Source: Rhea pennata
Lineage: Eukaryota > Chordata > Aves > Rheiformes > Rheidae
Assembly: GCF_028389875.1 (NCBI RefSeq)
Contig: NC_084665.1
Coordinates: 124,915,602 to 124,979,601 of the forward strand
Direction of reading: 5' to 3'
DNA length: 64,000 bases
In this document: positions 26,750-37,915 of the stretch, in pieces
Numbering within the stretch: position 1 is the stretch's first letter
Layout of the letters: every line of letters begins with the position of its first letter
The notes under the pieces: generated by a model
Database searches by the model: none
Told to the model about the DNA's origin: nothing
The model's input: the letters and a program-made list of their open reading frames with translations, nothing else
Translations under genes and position numbers: made by a program

Positions 26750-28042
26750 TTAGTGGAGCTCAGACAGAATAACTTGACTGTAGATTAGCACTGCCTGTAC
26801 TACTGAATCGTTGAAGAATGCAACAGTACTCGAGGGTTGCTTTAGACTTCTCTAATGCAGGCATCTATATCTGCCTTTGAAGGAAACAGGCACGTTCAGG
26901 CTTGATTCATTTGACCTACTTGAATGCTCTATTTTTGGTGAGATCAGTTACAGCCTCGAGATACCAATTCCTCTCCATTGACCACAAAAGTTGCCCAGGG
27001 TGACTAGCTCAGAGGTAGTCCTTTACACTTCAGACATCAACATTAATTTAGATTAATTCTATCATCTGGGGTATCTTTTCAGTAAATTTAAGGCAATTGA
27101 GTCATGTTTTGAGAGAAAGAAAAAAAAAAGTGCAAAACAAATGAATCACTGATTTGTCCCCACCCCCTGAATCTGCATTTCAGCCCACAGATGAGACATG
27201 CTGCAAAATGAGGCAACACTTGCATTTAACTGTCGTGTAGATAGTAGGTCTAAATACATACCAATTTTAAATCATATGAGCACATCTCAGACAGGTAAGG
27301 ATGAGTGCCTGTGGATTTTTTCTGTCTATTAGCTCTAGAAATATGCAGGATGATCTGCTTAGATGAATACCTAGTGTTTTTAGCTTGTCAGTGTTTCAAG
27401 AGATGAGACCCCCAGAGTGTGTTTATCCCATTCTGGTAACAGGAGTTACCCTAGGCTCCCAGTCAAGGCATCAAGAGTTTCCATCTGAAAAATCTTGACT
27501 CCATCAAAAAATCAAAACATTGCTATATGCTCGTGTTTAATATCAAGGAGGGGTATTTTCCACTGGTTCAACTAGTAGCTTTGCCTATCTATGCTTAAGA
27601 TATCAAATTCCACCTTATACATACCATACCTTAAAGTGCTAGAGTTCAATTAAGACACCTCCAAAGCAGTTTTGCTACAGATGGTTTTAGTGGGGATTAT
27701 TATTCATTGCAGATAACACGTAAATAACATGAGACTTGATGTCTAAGATCACTATATTTTGTCATCCTATTCCCCTCTCCTATTTCTCACACTCAGTTTT
27801 GCTTGCAAAAAATGTTACCACGTATCAGCTGAGTGGTGGTAATCAGCCGTCTTCATACCCTGAGCCAAACTCAAGTGAGAAACAGAGTATCTTGGAAGTG
27901 GAAGGGTAATACTTAAGCAGATGGAACTTCTAAATCTTTTGCCCATATTATCTCATACTGGCTATGACTTCAGAACATGGACATACAACAAGTGCAATAA
28001 ATAAGTGATAAATAGTGGTAACTTGATCAATTTTCTCAGCCT
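26750..28042. other. Intergenic, no gene recognised
   Basis: No open frame or repeat family was recognised. An A run lies at 27119-27129. Confidence 0.5.
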
Positions 28043-28100
28043 AAGTAGATTAAACCTTTTTATCGCTGTTAAAAAAACAATAAAAAGGTTTAATCTATTT
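28043..28100. repeat. Long-armed inverted repeat / hairpin
   Basis: Arms TAGATTAAACCTTTTTAT (28046-28063) and ATAAAAAGGTTTAATCTA (28080-28097) are perfect reverse complements of 18 bp. They separate a 16-base A-rich loop (28064-28079). Three further base pairs outward, one of them G-T, extend the stem to 21 bp. The total length (58 bases) is a little short for a typical microRNA precursor. The neighbourhood is AT-rich but the arms are not a simple repeat. No transposon terminal signature is seen. Confidence 0.92.
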
Positions 28101-28686
28101 TTTTATTTAGTTGCAAGAAACTACTGAAAATAAATAATAACAATAATTTAAAATAATCAAGACAGAAGAAGAAAGCAGAGGGAAAAATCAAATATACAAA
28201 ATTCTCTACCATAATAGGTGACATTTTAAAGAAGTGTCTCAGCTCAGCCAGTTGTAGAATGGAATTTTTTCAGTGACAGATAAATTCTAAATGGAGTTGT
28301 AGAAGTAGGTATTGTGCAGGTTGCTCTGTATCTATTCATTATACAAAATCCAGGAATCATATTTTAAAATTTTAAAATGTGACCTTGATTTCAGCTGAAC
28401 TGGAACATTGTTCTTTAAAAAAAATATGGAAAAAGATAGTCCTTCAGAAGAATCCACTCATCTCTCCTGAAGGTTTAGGACAAGTTGCTACCAGTAATGA
28501 AATCAACTTTTTTTCTGAAAATTTCTTTGAAACAGACACTTTTCAGTTGCCATATTATTTATTTAAAAAAAAGAGTTTAGAAACAACTGACTTACACAAA
28601 TTGAAAAATTCATATCTAGGACTAGAAGACAACAATTGAGTTTATATTACAAGAAGGAATGAAGGAAATAACAAATGAAGGAAGGA
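28101..28686. other. Intergenic, no gene recognised
   Basis: AT-rich. A chance 86-codon frame at 28379-28639 (+) has no recognisable features. Confidence 0.5.
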
Positions 28687-28790
28687 ACAAAGGAAGGGGG
28701 GGAAACATTGCTGATTTAGGACATTTATTTTCCAAAGTACAAAGAAAGGGGGAAAACATTGCTAATTTAGGACATTTATTTTTCCAAAGT
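28687..28790. repeat. 52-bp direct tandem duplication
   Basis: Two adjacent 52-bp units (28687-28738 and 28739-28790) each read ACAAAG, a G-run, AACATTGCT, ATTTAGGACATTTATTTT and CCAAAGT, with few differences. A local duplication. Confidence 0.9.
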
Positions 28791-31280
28791 GTGACATAGT
28801 CTTAACTGTGGATATTCATGTGGAACAGTGGCAGTGATTAAGGCATTTCACCAAAAACCTGTGGTACAAAATGAATCCACCCTCCAGATTCATGCCAATG
28901 GCAAGTTGACCCGGCTGTCATATAATCATGCAGGCTGAAGTTGGGGGAGCCAAGGTAACTAATCTTGATGCTGACCATATCACTGCCTTAAGGGTCTTGG
29001 GCTACAAAAACCAGAATATCTTGGCAGTGCTAGTCATGAAGGCTTGCATGTATCCTTGGTCCTTTTTGATAAAGGATCCTACTCAGATGCACAGGAATGA
29101 ATTGGCCCAAACATCTGGGTTTTGGCTGCGTGCTAAGAATATGGACAGCAGTTTGTCATTAGTGAGGCTAATGTCTGATGTCCACGGGTGAGGATCCAGC
29201 ATGGTTTCCTATGGAATACTGGCAAAGAGTTTATTTTCCTCTTAAAATATTAAGTATGGATCATATTTTCATAGCCTGTGGATATATGCTAGTAAAATAG
29301 GGAAGAATGGCCCTTCTTGGTATGCTTTATCTTTTTTGGCTTTCAAATGCATATCCTTTATGGATATACTAAACAATGTCAGAGTCTTTGCTCTGAGGTC
29401 ACCAGGCACAGTCCAATTGCTTCCTTTCAAAACACAGTAACAACACCTAAACTATCTATTGAGAGTGATCTCCGGCCCATGCTAATTCTTGCCTATGCCT
29501 AGGAGCTGATAGCTGGAACAGACCAAAATAATTCTTTAATAATTTAATAGCACAGCTGACCAAGTTCCAGTGTTTTGGGAACAAGCCCTGACTCTATTTA
29601 ATCTGTTAGTGCCAGAGAGAACGTTGCTAGACCCAGTAAAATAGAATCAAAGGCATAAGGAAGAAAACAAGTTCTTATATTTGTTCTTGTATGTGCGGAG
29701 ATTAAACCTGTTATCTTCCTCCACTCAAGATGTTTTCTCAAAGACTGTCTCCTAGCATGAAGACACCCAGAAATGAAGATGAAAATGATTGTACATCACT
29801 ACTCTGAAATATCCTCACCACCTTGAGAAGGCAAACACAGACAGTGATCTGTGAATTACTAATCCACGGCTGAACACCATCTGTAAGGGAACACAGTACA
29901 GTGACAATTGCTATCAACAAAATGACAGTTTCCAGCTGCATCTGGGAGCCCATGGCATTCATACTAGAGAATTATTCCCAGGCCTTCTCTATATATACTA
30001 GAGAACCTACAGGCACAAACCTAATTGATTATTCAGTCTATCTTGGGAAAGAGCAAGAGAAAAAGTTGTGTGAAGTATCATAAATGTCCATTATCCCATG
30101 CTTAGATTTTCTACATATAAAAACAAATAACGCTCGTGTTGTCTGTGGTATAGCTGCAGTTCTTGCTAATATTTTTACAGTAAATCATTACATTGTAACA
30201 GGAGTGCTTTCCACTATTAGATCAGAAATGATTGGTTCTGCTAATATTATTTTTACCATTCTTACTGAAGTAGCAGAAAGAGATCTTAACCAGGTAAGGA
30301 TTTGTCATGACAGCTTCTGCACAGACATGAAGTCAGTTATAGTCCCTTCTCTCAAAGGGTTTGCAGTTAAATCTGTAGTAAGTTTAGGGGAAGGAGAGGG
30401 GTATTAATGTATACAACTGCTCTGCTCTTCCATAATATCGCACTGGCTTTACACATCTTGTGATAAGACTTTCAGGAAACATGCCATGGCTCCAGTCCTA
30501 TGCATAGGATTAGAAGAAAGAGGGCAAGAAAGGGAAAAGGAAGGTTAGTCAGTTTTCTGTTGGTCATGTGAGGAAGGATTCATATCAATTTGGCTATCTC
30601 AGTGTTTGTCATCCTGTCTAAGCCAAGCTTCTAGCATTCCTTCACTATTACTGGAGAGGACTAGCCTCCTCCAGAAGGCGAATCATCCCATCTATTTCAG
30701 ACACCTCTGTTAAGAAGGGACTGAATAACCTTCTCAGGTACCTAGCTCTCTCCATTGTCTCTCTCCATAGTCACAAAGGTAATCTAATCAATATTCTTCA
30801 ATTAGGGGTTAAAATTAATTGCATAGCACAAGCTGCTGTTTGAGATGCCTCATAGGGTGTAGGACATCTGTTTAAGTCTAGTAAATGTAGCAACTGACTT
30901 AATGGTCTTTCTAGACCATTAGACTTTCTAGAATGGCAGCTGAAAACCAAATGAGTAGATAGTTACATTGCATATTCAGGGCACCTTAAGGTACATGAAA
31001 TTATTCCCTCTTATAGCTAGATGTGATGGATTTCATCCTTAGTTTCTAACCTATGTGTCTTGACTGCAACTCTGGGAAGTCTGGACCAGCCTGAGCCTCG
31101 TCTTGATACCTGACTTGCTAAAATCCACACAACAAACAAACAGAACATATATAGAGGGTTGTGTCCAAACAATACCGTATCAACCTGCAAGTTAATTCCT
31201 TCTCTACAAAATTAGAATACTTATTTTTTCTCCTGCTCTTCCTTTTTTGATTGTGAGGTCTTTGGGACAGTGAAGATTTT
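28791..31280. other. Intergenic, no gene recognised
   Basis: Frames at 28928-29191 and 30084-30407 (+) have no family resemblance. The start of the first (from about 28830) contains a 'GTGATTAAGGCATTTC' phrase faintly like the head of a tRNA-derived SINE, but this is not secure. At 30330-30360 'AGTCCCTTCTCTCAAAGGG' resembles a worn piece of an old amniote repeat. Nothing firmer is supported. Confidence 0.4.
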
Positions 31281-31291
31281 GTATGTATGTA

Positions 31292-31322
<31 letters not shown>

Positions 31323-31332
31323 CATACATACA
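31281..31332. repeat. (GTAT)n(GT)n microsatellite with complementary TACA flank
   Basis: GTATGTATGTAT leads into about twelve GT units, then AAAA and TACATACATACA. The GTAT and TACA blocks (31280-31291 and 31321-31332) are exact reverse complements of 12 bases, so the tract can fold back on itself. Confidence 0.9.
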
Positions 31333-32399
31333 TGTATACACAGTGCTGTGCACAGCAGACACCTGATTTCACCTGGGACCTTGAAGCATTGCTGAGCTAT
31401 ATGTATTTAAAAGGAAAAATGTAATGGATTGCTGAATATTCTGAAACATCTTGTGGACTACATATTGCACTGAAATTTTACTGGTCCAAAATTTCCAAAT
31501 GTGTTAAAAATATCACCATCTGGAAGATGCAGCTATTTTTCTAACTCTTCCCCTGTAGAGCTATGGTCATTTTAGACTTTGTAATTTTGCAGCTTCAAAA
31601 AACATGAAGTGGTATCACTTGCCATGCTATTGTGCTTGATATGGACTGCCAAGCAATCATTACGTTAGAAAAAAATATATATAAATATATTAAAGAAATA
31701 ACCAGAGAAACTCATGATACTCTGGAAGTAAAAGTATGATCTGTCACCTGAGCCATGCCATTTAAGAAGCCTCATGCATTAAACATAATGGAAGGGAGTA
31801 GTACAGCTCCAGTTCAATATGTGACTTGCGAGCTATCACAGAGCTTCTGACTCAGTATTACTAAGAAATGTTCACTGACTGTCACTGCAAAGGTATGCGA
31901 GGGAGATTCTCTAAGGACCAATTAATGGGAATGGAAGAGAATTCTGGTAGATTGGTTGCCAGTGGGAGGAAAGTGAGTGGAGAATGGTGAAGAATAATGT
32001 ATGTTTGCAATTTACTTATTAGCCCTATAAAAAATAAAAAAGCAATGCATGCCAAACGGAGTAACAAAAGATCTTAGCAGCATTTGTAAATACCATTTTA
32101 ATTATTTAAGCTGAATGTGAATAGTAAGATTCTTTTTCTTTTTCTTTTTTTCTTTTTTTTTTTTTTTTTTTTTTTGTTTTTAGGGACACTGTTGCTAATC
32201 AAGTCAACAGCCCTATTTTGTGTCATAAAACCATAGCGTTCTGCCACAGAGGAAGCTCACTGCTGCAGTTTCTTAAAGCTTGTATCCTTTAATCACAGCT
32301 GAAATAATGGCATCTTAACTCTGCCAAGCTCGTGTTGAGCTTTATTATTTTGCTGCTTCCCTTTCTGTTCATGTGTTTGTTTTTCCACTTGTGTATAAA
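31333..32399. other. Intergenic, no gene recognised
   Basis: It contains a long T/C then T tract at 32131-32181. The remainder is AT-rich sequence without recognised features. Confidence 0.5.
32131..32181. repeat. T-rich polypyrimidine tract
   Basis: (TTTTTC)n passes into a long T run, then GTTTTTAG. Low complexity. Confidence 0.9.
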
Positions 32400-32780
32400 T
32401 TTCTTTTATCCGAGGCTCTCCAAGCTCAATATAAAGACTCATTAATTAAGTCTCACAGTGCCCCCATGCAAATTAGGATGCTGAGAATAAAATTTACCAA
32501 ATGCTATATGACTGTAGTTCAGTTTGATGGCAAAGTGTCATGTGATGGGTTATTGCACAAATTTGGGTTTTGTTGTGCGTTTTGTTTTACGTTTATGTAG
32601 TTGGTGTTACACCTTTAAGCCTCAGCCAGTTTACTGTAAATCTCTGGCTGATGTTCTTTTTGTATCAGAAAAAGAGCTTTGCATTCAAGCTTCTCTATTT
32701 TCCCGGAAATAATCTAGCTAGTCTAACTCTGACTGAGGAAGGCAAATTGTTGTCATTAAAACCACCTTGTTTTTGAGCGT
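32400..32780. promoter_or_regulatory. Candidate conserved non-coding element with homeodomain and octamer motifs
   Basis: Repeat-free AT-rich sequence contains ATTAATTAA (32441-32449), a palindromic homeodomain-type site. Sixteen bases further on is a perfect POU octamer ATGCAAAT (32466-32473), directly continued by TAG to form ATGCAAATTAG. This arrangement is common in distal enhancers of developmental genes. The assignment rests on motif content and setting upstream of TFAP2D; sequence conservation was not tested. The small overlapping + frames at 32373-32776 are most likely chance. Confidence 0.3.
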
Positions 32781-35700
32781 GGCAACCCAAAACCAGATTC
32801 CTTCAGATACAACAGTGCAAATCATTTTGGTCTTTTTATTGCCCAGGTTCTGATTCATTCAAGCACTTAAGCACGTGCTTAGCTGTGAAAATCTTATTTT
32901 TCAAGGGCAGGAGGCTTTTTATTGGATTTTATTATCTCATCAGAACAACAGGATTGAAAATTAAGAATTTTAAGGAATTGCTCTTACAATCTGGGCAAAG
33001 TTCTAACGGAGTAATTAACTCTTAGACTTATTTTTAATTTTGTCTTTTTAATCTGGTATACTCTAGAAATGTCTTATAGCCACTAAGGCTGATACATCTC
33101 TGCTCCTATCAGTGACCCTAGGCTGGGTAGAAAATGAGATGGTGGGATGGAGAAGGAACAGATCTGCAGCAGTTTTCACCAGCTATCAAGTGACCCAGGA
33201 GAGTGTTAGGTTTTTTGTCAGTATAAATTTCCTTTGAGTTAATGAGAGGTCTGAAACTGATGCGTTACCAAAGCAAGGATCAAGGATGAATTCAACTAAG
33301 GAACTGTACTTTTGTTGGTCTTCAAAGAACAGAAGACTTTAGTAGCCATACTAATTGGTGGCACAGTCTCCTGAGTTTCTCAAATGCCAGGAATTTTGTA
33401 CAAAAACTTATATAAAATTAGTATTTCTTATTTAGCTGGCAAAGATTAATTTCAGTAGGCCTACTGAGTGTGGTGGGAGGGTATTTGTGCATAAATATGT
33501 GAAAATCAGCTTTTCTACTAGGGAATTACAGTCAAAAAACACAATTGAGAGAGATGATGGGAGTCATCAGGGAAAATAAATGTCCCTCAAAAATTCACAA
33601 ATGGTGTGAATTCTGCTCTTCAACTTAGAAACTTTTTCATTATGTAGAAGCTCTTACAACAAAAATCTGATTAACAATAAATTAAACACAGAGCGAAACA
33701 GGTCTCTGGATCTAAGTGCTTACTAAATGTCGTTGTACTCTAGAAAGTAAATTGAAAAAAAGGTAGAAATAATAGGTTCTGGTGTTATTTAACCTACATA
33801 TTTATCCATATAGTCCTTTAAATATAGTATTTCTGTGGGTGTGAGCTCTATGACTGGGAGCTGCAAGGAAAGGGAGGCAGGGTGAATGCTCTTTACAGCT
33901 GTGTTGGTGGGAAAGGAAAATGTCCACATGATTCTCAGGATAATAGCTATAAAAACAGGAATGAAAAGAAGAAAGAGAATCTGGTAAGAGATGCATGCCA
34001 GGCTGAAAGAAGCTATGGTATGATAAGAATCTAAAGCTAACCTTTTTTTGATGATTTCCATTTTTCCCCTCCTAAATTTGAAAATTCTGCCCAACAAGAT
34101 TTTTTTTCCTGGTTTTACCAGGTCAGAATTTTCTGATGACAAAGTACTTACATATACATTCAATTTTCTGTAAGAGACAGGAAAAAGGAATAGAATTTCT
34201 AAGTGGTTACACTGGTTACTGCAGAGGAAGTAAGAATTATTTTAAGCAAAATTTTCCCAGTACTACACTCCTGGGTCAGGTCTTCAAGGATGTTGTCTAG
34301 AATGGTGGACCTACAGCGCAAATGGTGAACTCAGTGAGCTGCATTAAACTGAGATAATTTCTTTATGAAGTCAGATCTTCTGACTGCCAGGGACATCTAG
34401 CTGGAAAATGATATAATGACAGTAAACTTTAGAATGCCCTTACTAAAGATAAAGTTGAATCCTGGTTTCACATATCCGATTATTTCTGTCTAACTACTGT
34501 GCCATTTGTTTTGCTCTCTAGCAGTGCAATGGCTGTTTAACTGCATTAGTATTACAAACTCAGAGCAAGGCAACAGTGAGTCAGGACTCTCATAAAGTCC
34601 CCGTGAGTCATTTAATGTATCCAGTAGTATTACAGTTTAGAGAAACAACCAGTTTAGGCAACTCTTTCTAAAAGTCTTTGGATGCCTTTATGAAAACTTA
34701 ATTATTAACAAGGCAATTTCCCTATATCAATGAATCAGAGCCAAAACCTTGATGAGAATTTCTGTTAAAATAGAATATTAAATCAGTCGGTTAAGTGGTG
34801 CAATATTTTGTTTGGGTTTTTTGGGGGGGTAAAAGAAAAAAACAGTTTGTGGTTATCTTCTGCAACAACAGTAAATAGGAAGTAGCAACAAGACAGTTAA
34901 GAGGAAAAGAACTGGGGAAAAATTCTATATTTGCAGCTTCCAAAATATAAAATTGCTAACTTATAATGAGATTAACCTAATGTCAACTGAGTCATTTAAA
35001 AGGTAAATGTCTCATTTAAGACAAGCATATGAGTTGCTTCTAGAGCTATTGGAAAGAGAGATATTTTTAGACAGATTTAGACAGATTTAGACCTCATCCT
35101 GAACAGAAACCTAAAGTGGATGAGAAAGTGCAAACAGCCACTCATTCATAATGGTGTAGAACACTATCTGAGTATGGAGCTGGCCAGATGGAGGCATCTC
35201 CAGGCCCTTTAGCCTCTAAAAATATCTTATAAAAAAGGTAGTCAAAAGGAATCAGCCAAGGAGGAAATCTAGATGTAGTCAAGAGTGTGGCCCTGAGATC
35301 ACTTCTGTCAGTCACCTATAGCCAAACTCATCTGATTAACAGTAAAACACAGAACATCTCTGATTTTTTTTTCTTTTTTTTTTTTTTCTGGGACCCAAAA
35401 GTTGTCAACCGTTACTGAATACCAAGCCTATGGAAATCTGACCAGGGAAATTATATATTTTGGGCTACTCACTTGAATGTTAAGGAACTGAAAATATGTT
35501 GAAGAGATGTAAGTCATACATTAATATTCATCAAAAAAGATGAGCAGTAAAAGTCTTTCATGGGCCAGCCAGAAGCTATAGATGAGCTATCCATGAGTCT
35601 GAGATGACCCATCATATATATAGTCTCTGATGATTTATGGTCACTAAAGGACCAACTCTTCCTGCTGTAAGGCAGAGGAAGTGGGTAAGAAAGAAAAACA

Positions 35701-36007
35701 GACTTCAGAGTTATCATTTTCTCTATTATGCATGTCCACTTACATCTGAGTATCTTCCTAAACAGTAAAGTGACGTGCTCCCAGCACAGGCAGTCAGACA
35801 CTTTGACTTAGTTTGGTACATTGTATACATACACACACATGTACACCAAGAGCTTTTCAAAAAGAATCCAGAATCTCTTATCTTCCCATATCTCCAAAGA
35901 TCTCTTCTACCCATATCTTCTTCTGAATGTTCAGCCATGCAGTTAAGAAAGATACTAGGGCATGGTATTTGTATTCTTGAACAAAAGGTCAGGAAAGGTA
36001 GGGATAA
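32781..36007. other. Intergenic, no gene recognised
   Basis: Minus-strand frames at 33789-34163 (124 codons) and 35514-35801 (95 codons) have no recognisable domain. A T/C run lies at about 35365-35389, and a short GACAGATTTA direct repeat at about 35070-35092. No transposon was recognised. Confidence 0.5.
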
Positions 36008-36077
36008 TTTTTCTGTTTGTTTTGGTTAGGTTTTGTTTGTTTTGGTTTGTTTTGGTTTGTTTTTTTTTTTTTTTTTT
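36008..36077. repeat. (TTTGG)n / poly-T simple repeat ending in CAG
   Basis: Repeated TTTGGTTTGT units are followed by about 19 T residues and then CAG. It looks superficially like a polypyrimidine tract plus 3' splice site, but there is no evidence of an exon after it. Confidence 0.85.
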
Positions 36078-36981
36078 CAGTATAACATCTGTTTGGGAGA
36101 AGATATAACAGACTAGGTCTTGTTTATTCTCTTAATTATGTAAAAGAAATTCAGATGACAACCTCATTCACTCTTGCCTGCCAACCAGATGCCTCAGGTA
36201 CATAGACCATCTGTGCCTGGAGATATACACCTCTTCTGTCCTGTCAAACAAATACGAACACACAGGATATATTACTGTGGCCAAGGCTGTTCCCATCTTA
36301 TATTCTCATCTTCTGCACAAGCACTTACTATTTCTGAATCCATCATCTCTTGGAAAAGGCAAATTTCCTGACTTTCTTAGAGAAGTAGCGGGATCTAGAG
36401 GTATACTTTGTAGGCATATTGCAGAGTGCTGCCAATTTAGTAGACATGACTGCCAGAATCTGCTAACACCAAAAGGCCTTAAAGAGCAAGCAAAGCAATG
36501 AGACTGGTTGCAGCACTCCACAAACAAGATCCGATGGTGTCTTGAGAAACAAGAAGAGAGGAGAGAAAAAAAAAAAAAAGAGAGAGAGAGAAGAGGATTT
36601 GGATTAGAAACAAGTGTCTGAACACGAACAAGGCAGGCATGGCACCTCTGAAAACAGTCCATATCACCTGCAGACAGTGTGTGGAAGGAAGAAAAGGATG
36701 CTTACCTGCAAGTTGTCCATATGAGGGAACTAACCATCAAACCAGATGCTCTGGAATTCTCCCTGGATGAAGTGTAAGTGGCTGAATGAGAAGAACTGAT
36801 GATGTTGTACATATACTACAGGAATCAGGTATAGACAAAACAGTGGTATGCACTGTGCAACAGATATCATAGCTGTAATGTTCATGCTGGATATCTCCTG
36901 TAAGCAGAGAGAGGAAATGAAATCTGAGGAAGCAAGGAAAAGACAAACAGCACAGGAGAAGGTAGACTGCTACCTTGTGAT
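36078..36981. other. Intergenic, no gene recognised
   Basis: Overlapping frames at 36174-36501 (+) and 36306-36667 (-) lie on both strands of the same sequence. None shows a known motif. An A run followed by (GA)n is at 36567-36591. Confidence 0.45.
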
Positions 36982-37133
36982 GGTTTCATAGTGTAGTGGT
37001 TATCACATCTGCTTTACATGCAGAAGGTCCTGGGTTCAAGCCCAAGAGGAACCAGCTCCAGGAAATCTTTGGGAGATTGGACTAGATGACCTCCAGAGGT
37101 CCCTTCCAACGTTACTGATTCTGTGATTATGTG
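36982..37133 (+). mobile_element. Chimeric SINE: tRNA-Val(UAC)-like head joined to a CR1 LINE tail
   Basis: Positions 36982-37054 (73 bases) align position by position with a valine tRNA. The D-arm/A-box region reads TAGTGTAGTGGTTATCAC. A 5-bp anticodon stem TCTGC/GCAGA encloses the loop TTTACAT (anticodon TAC), the T-loop/B box is GGGTTCAAGCC, and the acceptor end is GGAACC plus A. Damage is visible: a T-arm mismatch (CTGGG against CCAAG), plus an A-A mismatch and a G-T pair in the acceptor stem. It is therefore a SINE head rather than a working tRNA gene. After a 25-base linker it runs straight into a CR1 3' end (GGACTAGATGACCTCCAGAG, 37080-37099, then ATTCTGTGATT). Internal pol III promoter boxes and the LINE tail together imply mobilisation by CR1 enzymes. 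The known zebra finch CR1-mobilised SINE has, as I recall, a different tRNA head, so the family is left unnamed. Confidence 0.88.
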
Positions 37134-37690
37134 GTTTCGTGTTATAACAAAAACAGGGTGTTGTCAACTTTGAAAACCACACAAAACTAATTGCTTTTGC
37201 TTATAAAAATGATCAATTCTGTTTACAAATTTCACTTAAAAATATTAACTGAAATGTGGTTTTGTGAGAAGACAAATGATAAAAATTTCTAGAAGAGAAT
37301 TCTGCGGAGGAATGATAGAAGCCATGTAGGAAATCAATGAGCTTTACGCATCTAAATCTGATGGGTAGTGGATTTAAACTGATAATTAGTCCTCCAAATG
37401 TTTTCTGGCTTGGGAAAGGGGTGGATGAACTGAATAGGAAGAACTGGAGAATGCAATTTATCTACCTAGACCTGTCCTAGGCAGCTAAACGAGAAATATG
37501 AGTATGAACAATAGAGTACACTGACAACAGTTCAGATGGGCAGAGACTTGTTCTGGGATACTATCATCATCCTCATTATCATCATCCACTAAATAAAAAC
37601 ATCAAATGTTACCAAACTTATCTTTTTGAATAAAAAATATCTTTGCTTATCCTGCCCCCAGTCAAAACTCTGGTTTCAGTACTTTTCTTG
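37134..37690. other. Intergenic, no gene recognised
   Basis: AT-rich sequence with a short (ATC)n-like patch near 37563-37587. No feature was recognised. Confidence 0.5.
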
Positions 37691-37716
37691 TTTTTTTTTT
37701 TTTTTTTTTTTTTTTT
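37691..37716. repeat. Poly-T run (26 T)
   Basis: Uninterrupted T tract. A second T run of about 22 lies at 37980-38001. Confidence 0.9.
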
Positions 37717-37754
37717 GTCCTTCCAAGAAGTGTTGAAGATGAATCTCAGACAGA

Positions 37755-37915
37755 ATGGTGATGAGTGCAGTATTAAACATCAGGTCAAATCCTCATCTGG
37801 AGTAAGGTGGCGTAATTCTATTGAAGTTACTGGTGCTTTGCTGCCAGAGTCTGATTCAAAGCCTTTGGGAAGCTTTTCATTGACTTCTGTGGGCTTTGGC
37901 ACTGTTAAAGATCTG
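37755..37915. repeat. Eroded old amniote dispersed repeat
   Basis: It contains phrases such as 'GGTCAAATCCTCATCTGGAG' (37782-37801), 'TATTGAAGTTACTGGTGC' and 'TTTTCATTGACTTCTGTGGG' (37875-37894). These are worn versions of a motif set common in old sauropsid and amniote dispersed elements. Similar phrases recur at about 39300-39390 and 48300-48490. The 138-codon + frame 37643-38059 across it is not a gene. No family name is offered. Confidence 0.35.

Noticed and set aside
28046-28097. MicroRNA gene
   Set aside because: The hairpin is short for a precursor and too perfectly paired and AT-rich to call without expression or conservation data; kept only as an inverted repeat.
36008-36080. Polypyrimidine tract plus CAG as a 3' splice site
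   Set aside because: It is a simple repeat, and no open, recognisable exon follows it.
36982-37054. A functional tRNA-Val(UAC) gene
   Set aside because: The acceptor and T stems each carry a mismatch, and a CR1 tail follows after a short linker, so it fits a SINE head better than a working tRNA gene.
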